Positions 25,046-37,100 of a stretch of DNA of 64,000 bases are shown here, one piece after another. Position 1 is the first letter of the stretch. Each line of letters opens with the position of its first letter. Source of the stretch: Clitoria ternatea (lineage: Eukaryota; Streptophyta; Magnoliopsida; Fabales; Fabaceae); the NCBI GenBank assembly GCA_037962975.1, contig CM075675.1, positions 108,340,718-108,404,717 on the forward strand. The letters run 5' to 3'. The notes below the pieces were generated by a model. That model did no database searches and was not told where the DNA came from. It saw only the letters and a program-made list of their open reading frames with translations. The position numbers and the translations under genes were made by a program.

Positions 25046-26989
25046 ATGCTCCCCGCCATTTCTCTCCCAACCAACATAACTGTCAAAACGAACATAACGG
25101 CCACCGCCACACCCAGAACCAGAAATACTCACACACAGAAAAGCAAAGCAACACCATTCAGTTCAACCCTAAAATCTCTCTGCAAAAAGGGAAATTTAGA
25201 CGGTGCTCTTACCCTAATTGAATCATCGAACCCCAAATCCATTGAAGAAGAAGACATCTCTCTACTCCTTCACACCTGCATCTCCAGAAGGTCCTTGAAA
25301 CATGGCCAAAAACTTCATTACCACTTGCTACGCTCTCAAAATGGAATCTTGGAGAACCCCACGTTGAAGAGCAAGCTCATCACGCTTTACTCTGTTTGTG
25401 GCAGAGTCGATGAGGCTTTCAATGTGTTCCGAATCGGAATTGGCGATGAGAACCCTCCAGAATCTGTGTGGGTAGCTATGGCTATTGGGTATTCAAGAAA
25501 CGGGTTTCCCAATGAAGCTTTGATTCTTTACAGTGACATGTTGTCGCGGTGTGTGAAGCCTGGAAATTTCACGTTTTCCATGACTCTCAAGGCGTGTTCC
25601 GATTCGGGTAACACGCGGGTTGGCAGAGCAATCCATGCCCAAATTGTGAAGCATGATGGAGAAGCTGATCAAGTTGTGAACAATGCACTTTTGGGGTTCT
25701 ATGTAGAGTGTGGGAACTTTGATGAGGTCCTAAGGGTGTTTGAGGTAATGCCTCAACGAAATGTGGTGTCTTGGAACACTATGGTTGCGGGTTTCGCTGG
25801 TCAAGGTAGTGTGTTTGAAACACTTGATGCTTTTAGAGTTATGCAGAGAGAGGGAATGGGGTTCAGTTGGATTACCCTTACAACATTGTTGCCAGTTTGT
25901 GCTCAGATCACGGCACTTCATAGTGGGAAGGAGATCCATGGGCAGCTTATGAAGTCTAGGAAGAATGCTGATGTACCTTTACTCAACTCACTGATGGACA
26001 TGTATGCCAAATGTGGAGAAATTGGTTGTTGTAAAAAGGTTTTTGATGGAATGCACATCAAGGATTTGACATCATGGAATACAATGCTGGCTGGATATTC
26101 AGTCAATGGGCAAATAAATAAAGCATTAGCTTTGTTTGATGAAATGATAAGGTGTGGCATTAAACCCGATGGCATTACTTTTGTTGGCTTGCTATCCGGT
26201 TGTAGCCATTCAGGACTTACCAGTGAGGGTCAAAGGTTGTTTAATTTAATGCAGGATTATGGGGTGCAACCATCATTGGAGCATTATGCTTGTTTGGTAG
26301 ATATGTTAGGCAGGTCAGGGAAACTTGAGAAGGCATTGACTGTTGCAGAGAACATTCCAATGAAACCAAGTGGCAGCATTTGGGGATCGTTGCTCAACTC
26401 GTGCCGGCTTTATGGTAATGTTCTTCTTGCAGAAACAGTTGCGGAGCGATTGTTTGAGATTGAACCTAACAATCCAGGAAATTATGTGATGCTTTCAAAC
26501 ATATATGCAAATGCAGGGATGTGGGAAGATGTGAAGAGAGTTAGGGAAATGATGGCCATGAGGGGAATTAAGAAAGATGCTGGATGTAGTTGGATACAAG
26601 TAAAACATAAAATTCATACCTTTGTTGCTGGAGGGAGCTTAGATTTTCGTAGTTCTGCCGAGTATTTGAAAATTTGGATTGAGTTGTCAAATGCTATAAA
26701 GGACTTGGGATATACCCCTAACACTGGCGTTGTTCTCCATGATGTAAATGAAGAGATGAAAGCAATATGGGTTTGTGGGCACAGTGAAAGGCTAGCAACT
26801 GTGTATGCACTCATCAACACTGCTGCTGGAATGCCAGTTAGGATTACCAAGAATCTTCGGGTTTGTGTTGATTGTCATTCATGGATGAAGGCTGTTTCAA
26901 AAGTCACGAGGAGACTAATTGTATTAAGAGATACAAACCGTTTCCACCATTTTGAAAATGGTAACTGTTCTTGTAAGGAATACTGGTGA
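25046..26989 (+). CDS. CREF3: DYW-class PLS pentatricopeptide repeat protein, CREF3-like chloroplast editing factor
   Basis: A single uninterrupted exon of 647 residues, as usual for this class. Residues 1 to about 40 are rich in Thr, Asn, Ser and Arg and lack acidic residues, fitting an organelle transit peptide. PPR repeats of the P-L-S type fill roughly residues 50-470 (for example VSWNTMVAGF, TSWNTMLAGY, LLNSLMDMYAKCGE), followed by E and E+ regions and a DYW cytidine-deaminase domain. Zinc and catalytic residues are present: H579-x-E581 (CGHSERLA) and C607-x2-C610-H611. The terminal triplet is EYW instead of DYW. Repeat by repeat it reads like Arabidopsis At3g14330 (CREF3), which is needed for editing of plastid psbE; orthology and target are inferred from memory. 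Repeats would choose the RNA site and the DYW domain would deaminate C to U. Confidence 0.87.
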   Translation: MLPAISLPTNITVKTNITATATPRTRNTHTQKSKATPFSSTLKSLCKKGNLDGALTLIESSNPKSIEEEDISLLLHTCISRRSLKHGQKLHYHLLRSQNGILENPTLKSKLITLYSVCGRVDEAFNVFRIGIGDENPPESVWVAMAIGYSRNGFPNEALILYSDMLSRCVKPGNFTFSMTLKACSDSGNTRVGRAIHAQIVKHDGEADQVVNNALLGFYVECGNFDEVLRVFEVMPQRNVVSWNTMVAGFAGQGSVFETLDAFRVMQREGMGFSWITLTTLLPVCAQITALHSGKEIHGQLMKSRKNADVPLLNSLMDMYAKCGEIGCCKKVFDGMHIKDLTSWNTMLAGYSVNGQINKALALFDEMIRCGIKPDGITFVGLLSGCSHSGLTSEGQRLFNLMQDYGVQPSLEHYACLVDMLGRSGKLEKALTVAENIPMKPSGSIWGSLLNSCRLYGNVLLAETVAERLFEIEPNNPGNYVMLSNIYANAGMWEDVKRVREMMAMRGIKKDAGCSWIQVKHKIHTFVAGGSLDFRSSAEYLKIWIELSNAIKDLGYTPNTGVVLHDVNEEMKAIWVCGHSERLATVYALINTAAGMPVRITKNLRVCVDCHSWMKAVSKVTRRLIVLRDTNRFHHFENGNCSCKEYW

Positions 26990-27686
26990 TGAAGAACATA
27001 CTGCACATCACCATTGATCATTGTCCCCAACTCTTAATATTTAAAAGAAATTGGTGATCCGAATATTATGATTTGACATTAATCATTAATAATACCCAGG
27101 AAGTTAATTTGGCATCAATTAATTTTGCTCAAACCAACAAAAAGTTTCCATCAGCTAAAACCGTGATACTTTGGTTTGTCATAAAAAAGTTAACGAATTT
27201 AGCTTGACATTGCTGATTTTGGTTCAAGCTAACAAAAAATTGTAAACTTAAACTCAAGCTGCACAGTATACAAAGCAAGTAATTACCAACGCCGGTGTAA
27301 ATCACACAACTTATTCAGTCCAAATTTCATTCATATGGTTTCCACCGAAATCAATTCCAATCCAAGTTTGTCGTTAAAAATTATAACAGGTCATTCCATG
27401 TTTTCCATAGTACTTTTTATCCTATTTTGTATTCAATTTCTTATTATCCTACAACTAAGAAAATAAGAATGAGGACCCAAATCGTATGGTAGTCATGCTT
27501 TTACCAATCATCCTAACGCAAAAGCAGGAGCCAAAACTAAATTGATATTATCAAACGACAATGTCTCAAGAAAATTATAAGTAACTCAAACAAAATTAGA
27601 AGTAATTTCACCATCTAGAAAAGACAAGACTCCGATAGCTCAAACAAAAAACTACAATATTTCTCCAGGTTTCAAACAGATATAAA
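26990..27686. other. Convergent 3' flanks of the PPR and eL31 genes
   Basis: About 700 bp without an open frame of note. The two genes converge, so both 3' untranslated regions and poly(A) sites lie here. Nothing else is recognisable. Confidence 0.6.
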
Positions 27687-28611
27687 TTAATCTTCGTCAT
27701 CAATGACCTTGGTGCCCAATCCTTTGAGCTCATCCTTAGGAATTTCAACAACAGTAACAAGTGAGTACAACTCTTCCTTGGCATCTTCATCATCGTTCCT
27801 CTTGCGGGCAATTCGTACCCTAATCCTCCTTGGAACACTTCGGATCCCCTGACTCCAGACATATTTGTTCAGCTTCACATCCACCCTCACATCATTGGTT
27901 CCCATGGCTTTCTGGGCAAATTTCCTGATCTCCTTAATCGCTTTAGGAGCCTTCTTCTTGAATGTGCTGTTTCACACAACCCCAAACCAAACATGCACAA
28001 CTAAGACTACTGATCTCAAAACAAACCACCAAAAAAATAAGGCATACAGCACAACGCATGATCAAATTACAAAATATTATATAACCATTCCTCAATATCA
28101 AATGAACATGAATTATGTATCAAAGCCCTGAAAGATCTCAATATGAAAAACAAAACAAAACCAAAGGGCGCATGAAACTGAACTACGCACTGATATCAAT
28201 ACATTCACATGGAAAATAAAATCCATAACTCCATATTTATATAGACTAGTATTTTATTCTGTATACTTGGGTTCCTAACTTCTCCTAACTTGTAACAACA
28301 AAAAATTCAGATCCAACATGTAAACACCTTAACTAAGCTAGGAATTGTTACAAACATTTTTGTGTCAGTAGCATGATAAACTTTAAGCTATAGCAATACA
28401 TTATGAACTTATGAGAAATAATTACTGAAGCATGAAGAATCTGGGAAGGGTTGAATTTGATAAATAGAAATTGGCAATGGAAAGAAAACACAGAACAGAG
28501 AAAAGGATGAACAAGAAGCATAGATTACCAGCCATGGAGGCGTTTGTGAAGGTTAATGGTGTACTCTCTGGTAACCACCTCCTCCTTCCTACCCTTGGCC
28601 TTCTCCACCAT
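27687..28611 (-). CDS. RPL31: 60S ribosomal protein eL31 (RPL31)
   Basis: This encodes a structural protein of the cytosolic large ribosomal subunit near the tunnel exit. Exons 28611-28529 and 27966-27687 join within a TG|C codon to give 120 residues, the normal plant length. The N-terminus MVEKAKGRKEEVVTREYTIN and the basic core RSVPRRIRVRIARKRNDDED are family hallmarks. The C-terminus is acidic (KVIDDED). The intron is a standard GT-AG. The promoter, to the right, carries a telo-box and site II motifs, as most plant ribosomal-protein genes do. The gene looks complete and functional. Confidence 0.96.
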
Positions 28612-28814
28612 TTTCAACAACCGATTACACACTTACCTGCAAAACACAACCCAATAACAAGAAACATAAAACATCATATAAAGTTACGAAATTTGAGATT
28701 GTTTGAACAAGTTGGAGAGAAAAGAGAAACCTTTTAGGATGTGGGGAGGGTTTCGGCAGCGTTCAACACTCAACAAGAGAGATTGAAGAAAGAGTCTCAA
28801 GTCAAATATAACAT

Positions 28815-28828
28815 AACCCTAACCCTAA
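28815..28828 (-). promoter_or_regulatory. Telo-box upstream of RPL31
   Basis: AACCCTAACCCTAA, two telomere-type repeats, lies about 205 bp upstream of the eL31 start codon. This element is characteristic of plant ribosomal-protein and translation-factor promoters. Internal telomeric DNA is unlikely because only two units exist. Confidence 0.75.
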
Positions 28829-28829
28829 T

Positions 28830-28894
28830 GGGTTTGGGCTTGCTAGTTTTAAAGGCCCAAATAAAAACCAAACGGGTCAAACATAAAAGGCCCA
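28830..28894 (-). promoter_or_regulatory. Site II elements upstream of RPL31
   Basis: TGGGCTT at 28835-28841 and two GGCCCA motifs at 28854-28859 and 28889-28894 are site II type elements bound by TCP factors. Together with the neighbouring telo-box they form the usual ribosomal-protein module for expression in dividing cells. Confidence 0.65.
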
Positions 28895-28984
28895 ATAAAA
28901 AACACACGGGTCAAACATAAAAACACGTGACTAAAAGCATAAAAATACAAATGTTCTAAACTAAAAAGGAATAAACGTAAGAGG

Positions 28985-31244
28985 TGTTGCCGCCGTGCCC
29001 GTGGTGTTGGTGCCGCGCCGCTCATCTCCCGACTGCTGTTATTGTGGTCGGTTCTCCACCGTGGGCTTCGGTTTCCGCCGTCATCTCCTCTGCCAGAAGC
29101 TCGTTTTGCTTATAGGTATGTTTTTCTCTCTCCTTTGTTGTTCCGTTTTGCCTTTGTTGAGGTGGATTAGTGTTGAGATGTGGTGGTGATCGTAGGGATG
29201 GTTCCAAAGGTTGGTTGGGAAACTGGCTTTTGATGAGTCTTGTAATGCTTGTCGGTAGCTACTGTGTAAACAAAATTTGGCCAACAATACCATCCATTGA
29301 TCTGTATTGACCTTTATTTAACCGACTGATTAAGAACTTGTTTCCTGTCAACCTCAGTTGGAGTTGAGGTTGGGCAATCAAACAAGCACATAGAATTTCA
29401 GCTCAATATGCTTATGGAATGTTAAGCCAATAACTTTTCACTTTTAAAAGTGTGAGGATTTGAATTAGTACGAGTGATCATTGGACAATGTCTATGATAT
29501 GAGTTATTTCCAAAAATGTTTAACATGGTTTACTAATCTATTCTGAAATTTGTCACCTTGTTAGTATCAGCATTTGATTTGTTTGGTCAACCTCTGGATT
29601 GTAATCTATATCCCATCTTAGCTGACCAAAAAAATGAAATATGTATAGGCGATTTTGAATTATTCAGTAATAATTGTGACCTTCTGTGTACTGAGATTTT
29701 GTCACGGGTTAATGCAGAATTGTTTTCTGCAATATGCTCTGAAGTGGGGGGATTGCATTATGTTGTTTTTGGGTTCTGCACTGGTGTAATGAGGGCTGCA
29801 CTATTGTAAGCAAGTTAATGTTTTTAAAATAATATTAATTATTAAACAGTTTTTTTCTTTCTTTTATATAAAGGTACAGTTTTAAAAATTATTTTTTAAA
29901 ATAGTTTTAAAAGACAACAACATTTTCAAACTGAATCTAGTCACTGAATTTTCATATAAACATTCTAAATTTTCGGGTCTGAATTATCAAGTTGAGTTAT
30001 TTACCCGAGTAAAACTGCTTAATCGATCCTAAATAATTGAAAAATGATAAAACTGAAATCGTAAGAAAAATAAACACATCTAAAAGCTGAGCAGAACTCA
30101 ACTAAACCACAATCTTCAATATATTTCTTCTGTAATTATATTACCTTATTAAGATACATGATTTAAACTTAAAGTAAGAATTAAAATACTCTATGCAGTG
30201 ATTTGTGACTTTTTAATTATGCTGAAATTTTCTACGGTAGTGATTTTGTTTTTGAAATAGTATTCTTGATTTCATTTAACTATAATTATATGTATTATGT
30301 TTTATTTTGTGAAAAACATAATTAATATAAAACTGAATAAACCGATCTAATCTGAACCGCATTTGATTATATCGGATTAAATGTTATCATACATTTCAAT
30401 CAAGTCAAACCATAACTTAATAATAGGATCAAATCGGATAATATTTTATTTAAAAACTAAATCCATCATCGGAAAGTTATAGAGCTAATGTTATTGCAGC
30501 AATCTTGAGGGTATCATTCTGGTGTTAGTGGTGGTATCAGGGTGGTGTCATGAGATTATAGGGTCGTGTGTTACATATTAAACAGGAAAGTGAGATAAAT
30601 TAACATCAACATTCTTCCGGATTTTAGAATCTAGATGTACTCAATTATAAGTGAGAATATATGTCTTTTTAAATGGAAAAAACAAAGTGGAGGTGGTATA
30701 GTGAAAAAAAAGAAATTCCCATCTTCAAGATCATGTATTTTAATTCATGAGATTTAAAAAATCTCAAATTAACTCTTGATATTACAAAAAGTATTCATTA
30801 GTTTGTTTTTATTCTATTTTTTACCATTATTTTATATTAAAAAATAATGATTTAAAAGTGCTTTTGTAAAATCAGCTACTAATTTAAAGTTTTTTAATTT
30901 CAAAAACTAAAATCACAATTTTTACTATTGTTATCAAAACTGAATCAAATCGGTTAATCTGACCGGTTGAACTGTGAACCAGTTAGGTGACCAGTCTGGA
31001 TCAATTCTATATTATTACCAGTTCAATCATAGTTTAGTTTAGTTCCTGACCTGATCACGATTCACTTGAACCCGTACATCACATGTTGAATGCGATTATC
31101 AAAACATCGATTTTCACTATATTAAAAACTAAAATCACAATTTTACTATACTAACACTAAGGTTTAGTCATAAAGAACCTTTTTTTTTTCCAATATTAGG
31201 GAGGCTTGTTGTGTGTTGCGTGCTTTGGAGGGAGAAAGAGAATA
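28985..31244. other. Region between RPL31 and DHS with an unexplained GC-rich block
   Basis: At 28985-29115 an unusually GC-rich stretch ends in ATAG|GTATGT, a plausible exon end and splice donor on the plus strand. A second open stretch at 29558-29809 follows a possible acceptor (CTTGTTAG). I recognise no protein in either, so a short unknown or non-coding transcript divergent from RPL31 is only possible. From 29850 the DNA is AT-rich, with an AACCGGTT-type dispersed repeat at 30940-31085. Confidence 0.25.
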
Positions 31245-34146
31245 ATGGGGGAAGCAAAGGACAAAATAGACGATGGTGTGTTTGCATCAGTTCACTCCAC
31301 TGTCTTCAAAGAATCAGAAAGCCTTGAAGGAAAGTGTGTTAAGATTGAGGGCTATGACTTCAATGGTGGCGTCAATTATCAACAACTTCTCAGCTCCATG
31401 CTCACCACTGGTTTTCAGGCTTCTAACCTTGCTGAGGCCATCCAAGTCGTTAATCAAATGGTTTTGTCTAGCCTTATGTCTTTTTTTACCTTATTTTGTG
31501 CTTTTTGCTTATAAAGTTTTCATTCTTGGGTTGAAGCTAGATTGGAGGCTAGCTGATGAACCCATAACCGAGGATTGCAACGACCATGAGAGGGATTTGG
31601 ATTACCGAAAATCTGTCAAGTGTAAAGTGTTTCTGGGCTTCACCTCTAATCTCATTTCCTCTGGTGTTAGAGATACTGTTCGATATCTTGTTCAGCATCA
31701 CATGGTGAGTTTCCTAATAAAAACACTGATTTGCTTTCCTAAGTTTCAAAGATTTAGTTTTTAGCTGTTAATGAATTAACTTATGTTTTGCTGTATTAAG
31801 GATTAGAAATTCAATTTTTATACTTGGTCCGTGGTGCCGTGAAATTGTAGTTCTAGGGAAGAAGTGAAAAGGGTATTATTACTATTGGATTAGGATCCTC
31901 TTGTGTTAGTGGAGAAAAGAGTAAACCCTTAGTTAGGTCCTCGGGATTTTATGGATCATTTATGAGATTTTAAAAATCTCAAATTAGTCCCAAACATTGT
32001 AAAATGTCATTCAGTTTAATCTTGTTGTACTATGTTTAACATTGTCTAAAGGACTCAATTGAAGATCATTTTGTAAAGTCAAGAGCTAAATTAAGATTTA
32101 AAATTTCACGGGCTAATACAATCTCGAGAACTAACCCGGGGGTTTAGTTGGACAAAATGACAATGTCATACTATGAAAGTGAAAGACACAAAAGTTGTAT
32201 AGGACTTATGGTTGTCTATAGGGTTCAAAAGAATTGTAGTAGGACTTATCAATGTCTCTGTTTAAATTTTATGTCTTTCTCATAACTTGACAATGTCATG
32301 TTCATTACTAACATAAGAGGATTCAAATCTATCACTACCGAGTTTCTATTGTGTATGGGTTTGAGCATGAAAAGCTTGTGCAACAACATTGCCCATTGCA
32401 ACAACTATGATAGTGGGCTACTTGTATAATTGAAAAGTAAGTTGTTGAAGCAAGTGTTTTAAAAATATTAAACTCAAGGCATAATGGTCATGTTATTCAA
32501 TTTTTTGCATCTATTATGCAATCTGCAGGTTGATGTAATTGTTACAACCACAGGTGGCATTGAAGAAGATCTTATAAAGTGCCTTGCGCCAACTTATAAA
32601 GGAGATTTCTCTCTACCTGGAGCCTATCTGCGTTCAAAAGGATTGAATCGAATTGGTAATTTATTGGTCCCTAATGACAATTATTGCAGATTCGAGGACT
32701 GGATTATTCCTATTTTTGATCAGATGTTGGTGGAACAAAATAACGAGGTATTCTATTCTATTTTATACTTCTCTATGCAGTGTGATATAAAACTTATATG
32801 GTTTGGTTTTGTGGATGCCTGGATTCAATGTATTGGTCTTGCTTTCGTTTCTAATTTGCATTACTTCTAATACATGTCCTGTTTGCTCTAACCAAAATCA
32901 AACCAACTATGAATTTATGTACACTTGAATGACAGAGCTTTTTATAAAGCATTTACTGTTCTTAGTTCTCACTTGTAACCTGCTTCGTGAATCTTCTTTT
33001 TCCCGCAGAATGTGCTGTGGACACCATCTAAGTTAATAGCTCGATTGGGAAAAGAAATAAACAATGAAAGCTCTTACCTTTACTGGGCATACAAGGCAAG
33101 AATAAGACCAAGCTTAGATTTTTAGTAAATCATGCTATTCCCTTCCCTCTGTTTCTGATTCAAATATTCACCCAGTTCTTTTCTAATTTTATACTGTTGT
33201 CTATATATCCTGTGCCATTTAGTATACGAAATGCAATGTAGCTATTTTTGTCAATCTTCTGCCTTACTGAACCCATGGGTTTCAGAAACAGCTCATAATA
33301 TTATTAATGCCTATGATATTTTCCTTTCCAGAATAACATTCCAGTTTTCTGTCCCGGCTTAACTGATGGCTCATTGGGAGACATGCTGTACTTCCATTCC
33401 TTCCGCAATCCTGGTCTGATTGTGGACATAGTGCAAGGTTTTTCCTGCTTTCTTTCTCCATTTTACTGCATGAATCATCTTGAAAAAACTAGGATATCAT
33501 AACTAAAACAATTAGCAATACAACAGATATAAGGGCAATGAATGGTGAAGCTGTACATGCAAGTCCCAGGAAGACAGGAATGATAATTTTGGGAGGTGGC
33601 CTTCCAAAACATCACATTTGCAATGCCAATATGATGCGCAATGGTGCAGACTATGCTGTGTTTATCAATACTGCACAGGAATATGATGGGAGTGATTCTG
33701 GAGCTCGTCCAGATGAGGCTGTTTCATGGGGTAAAATACGAGGATCTGCTAAGACTGTTAAGGTACATCCTGTGCATACTTTCACAACTGGTTTCCTTGT
33801 CAAAATTCTTAATCCTTTGCCGTGAATGTTGTTGTTAAAGGATTGTTAGTTTAAAGGTCATCATAGCCATTAATATCAAAATCTTCATTTAGCATTGTTG
33901 AACATTCATTGGTGGCTAGTTATACCTGATGGATTTCATTTACTATAAAGCCAGCAACTAATAAATATTCTACAACAAACCATTCTATTGAGACAAAGAA
34001 ATAAACAAGGGTAGTAAACACCCTGCAATACTATATATCCCTGATGTCTTTTTATTTCTTTAAACCAGGTACACTGTGATGCAACAATAGCATTCCCTCT
34101 GTTGGTTGCCGAAACCTTTGCTTCAAGTGCAAAACCTCACCATTGA
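31245..34146 (+). CDS. DHS: Deoxyhypusine synthase
   Basis: The enzyme transfers the aminobutyl group of spermidine, using NAD, to one lysine of eIF5A; this is the first step of hypusine formation, in the cytosol. Seven exons give 369 residues (Arabidopsis, from memory, 368): 31245-31460, 31537-31704, 32529-32747, 33009-33095, 33332-33437, 33527-33762, 34069-34146. Landmarks are VHSTVFKESESLEGKC near the N-terminus, VTTTGGIEEDLIKCLAP, the conserved KHH (293-295), the acidic run QEYDGSDSGARPDEAVSW and the catalytic lysine in SWGKI (K335). All splice phases agree. Intron 4 starts with GC instead of GT (AAG|GCAAGA). The chosen ATG is the first in the transcript and matches the family start. Introns 2 and 6 contain AT-rich filler. 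The gene looks intact. Confidence 0.96.
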
Positions 34147-37100
34147 TGGTTAGGGACAAATGTACTAAGTGTGTTGTGTTTGAGTATCTTGATGGACCAG
34201 TTCACCTTGGTTTTCAATATGGTTATCATTTGATTCCTAAGTTCCACATAGCAGAGAAGAGCATTTAGGCATTTTTGACCATTCAAAAGCAATCCATTAA
34301 TCCAGACAGCTTTGGGAGTCAGCAATTATGGATGTAATGTTCATTTTTCTTTGTGTTCTGTGTATGATTGTAATATCTAGAGCAAATAATACTAGACAAA
34401 ATTCACTAACTGATCATTTAATGTTGGTGAAAAGTTATAAACTAATAATAGAACTACTAATTCCTGATGCTTGCATTATTTGATCTTATTTATAAATTGA
34501 CTCAGTGAGATAAGCATAATAAAATATGAAGCTTTGCACGAGTGCTATTCTTGCATTCTTCAAAAAGTCTCATTCAGAGTTATTGGATAACAAGTAACCG
34601 ATTATCATTTTGTTAAGGTCCAAATTTGATTATACGATGGACTCTAAATTGAATTGGTAAATATGCAGCGTTTGAACTTAAGGACTAAGGAAAATGGAAT
34701 TATGTGTTGTGTTTCTTTATACTTGGAACATACTTATTGTGGAACAAGACAATGATGTATCATTTTTTACGCGAACACACTGAAAACGAAACTCATATTT
34801 GGTTCTAGCGTATATGTTAAAGCATTCTTATAGTCTGATCGACTGTACTATGAATTGATTAGGTGTATGATTTAGGTTAATTTTTTATATTATTGGTTCA
34901 ACTACGATATGATTCCCGGTTTGACCATGATTTGTTTGAATCGGTACCTTCACCAATTTGGTGATAGGTTTGGTTTTAAAAGTATTGGATTAAAGAGTTA
35001 AATTGTGATACTATTAATATAAAATTTTTATATCAACCAATTAAAAATCTTTTATCTAATGATAATTATAATATACAAATGTTTACCATAATAAAAATTG
35101 TTACGTTAGAATATTTGTCGAAGTAACTATGAACTCCTTGATATTTCTCTACTTATTTCTAGTGTTTTAATTAGATGCGAAAAATTGGAGGATTATTTTT
35201 TTATTTTTCACTTGAAAGAAAATGGGTGGTGGGTCTCAATTTTTTTCCTGCTCATAAATTTGGGAAAACTATAGGTGGCTAAATAACATTTATCAAATTA
35301 CTACTCTATTTTTCATGTTTTTTCTTAACATTTTCTTTTTTTTTTGTTGATTCTTTTACCTGATGTTTTCTCACCAACAAAATGGAGCGAGGGTAATGTC
35401 AAATTTCATGGACAGCGACATAGGAAAAATAGTTTTAATGACATTTTAACCTTGTTAAAATTCTTAGAAGTGACTTAAGCTCCTAAAAAAATTATTTTTA
35501 ACCCCTCTGTCATTAAGGTGACAAGCATTTTGACAAAATAAATTATAGATAATCAAGTAAGTTTATTATTAACACATTCAGTTTAAAACATGATATGTAT
35601 ATGAAACTTAAGTGTTTTATTAATAACACCATGAAGATTGATGCAACCATCTTTGAGTTATTACCAATTCATTTACAATGTCAAGATGATTTAACTTATA
35701 AGTATTATAGTTCTAACTGATGCACATCTGAAACCATGCAATACAAGCTATGTAAATCCAAGGAACTTATTCATATAGGTATGCCTAAGGGAAAAGGATT
35801 TTCATGTCATTTAGAGAAGGGTAATTGATTACTATAAAAGTCATAATTGATTATTGTAAATCGGGGCTTCGGTAATCGATTACTCTTATTGGATAATCGA
35901 TTACGAGAGTATTAGGTATTTATTTTGATAAACGAGGATTTGAGGGTGGTAATCGAATACTTATGGTCAAGTTATACAGATAAAAACATGCCAAATTTGC
36001 CAAACTTTCACTCCACCAATTCATGTCATTAACTAATATACATAGAACTATAAAGCCCTACTATTTCATTGCAACCAAAGATGAAACTTTTCCCCATTAC
36101 CACAAATATAGAGAGCAACTCTGGTCCAAAAAAAAAAAAACAAATATAGAGAGCAACCAAGCGCATTTCTATTTGTATTATGATTTCACAATTCATCAAT
36201 TTCCACTACTCCTAACACAGATTTGAATTCCATCTCCTACTTTCACCTGTCACCATCACTCTAATTGTCATTTCATTCCAAAACTTAGAAGAGTTGGGAA
36301 GAAAAAAGGTTACCTTAAACTATTGGTGTTTCCCCCAAAATGGCACTCAAACACAAGTTAGATGCTTACTCTTACCTAATTACCCTTGCATGTTAAAAAA
36401 GTAGATGAAGAGAGTGAAAACTCTCTCTTTCACCCTTATCACCTCAATCAACCATAAACTTTTTTCTCTTCTTTTTAGCTCCCTCAAAAGAAAAAGAAAA
36501 AATAGTACCCTTCTCTTTCGATTCTCACCATTACCATCCCCCTCACAAAAAGAAAAACAATATATCAAATTTTTAAAATTGAATAAATATGTTAAAATTC
36601 GGGATGGATCCATATCATATGGGAAGGAGAATTAAAAACTAAATAATTTTTTCATAAAACTATTGTTTTTTCGACATAATTTAAAATTATGTTAATTAAC
36701 CTTTTTTATACATATTATTAAGATGAGAATAGTTAAAGTGGTTTGTTAGGATTTATGTCCTATGACTTTGCTTGTTTAATAAAAAGACTAGGTTATATTT
36801 TAAAAATTCTAGTAGGCCCTTTTAATTTGTCAATATGTAAAGTTCATAATCAAATATATATTTTATATATGGTATTAATTTTTTAGAAGCCCGTTGGTCT
36901 ATTCATGAAAGGTGTGCTAGCCTTTTTTTAAGATTGGTTTATTGGTATTTTATTAATATTAATATAAATTAGGTTTTTATACCAGCTATCAAACTGAAGG
37001 AAACTTTTAAATAGGTCATATTAAATATAGTTTATAATAGATAACACATCAAACAACTTTGTAATCAAGTATCATACTATACTCAAGTCTTGTAACACTT

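Noticed and set aside
28815..28828. Interstitial telomere repeat
   Set aside because: Only two units, placed in a ribosomal-protein promoter beside site II motifs, so a telo-box explains it.
36405..36635. Paired open frames on both strands over a CT/GA-rich stretch
   Set aside because: Composition-driven; the stretch is pyrimidine-rich on one strand, so stops are rare. No recognisable protein.
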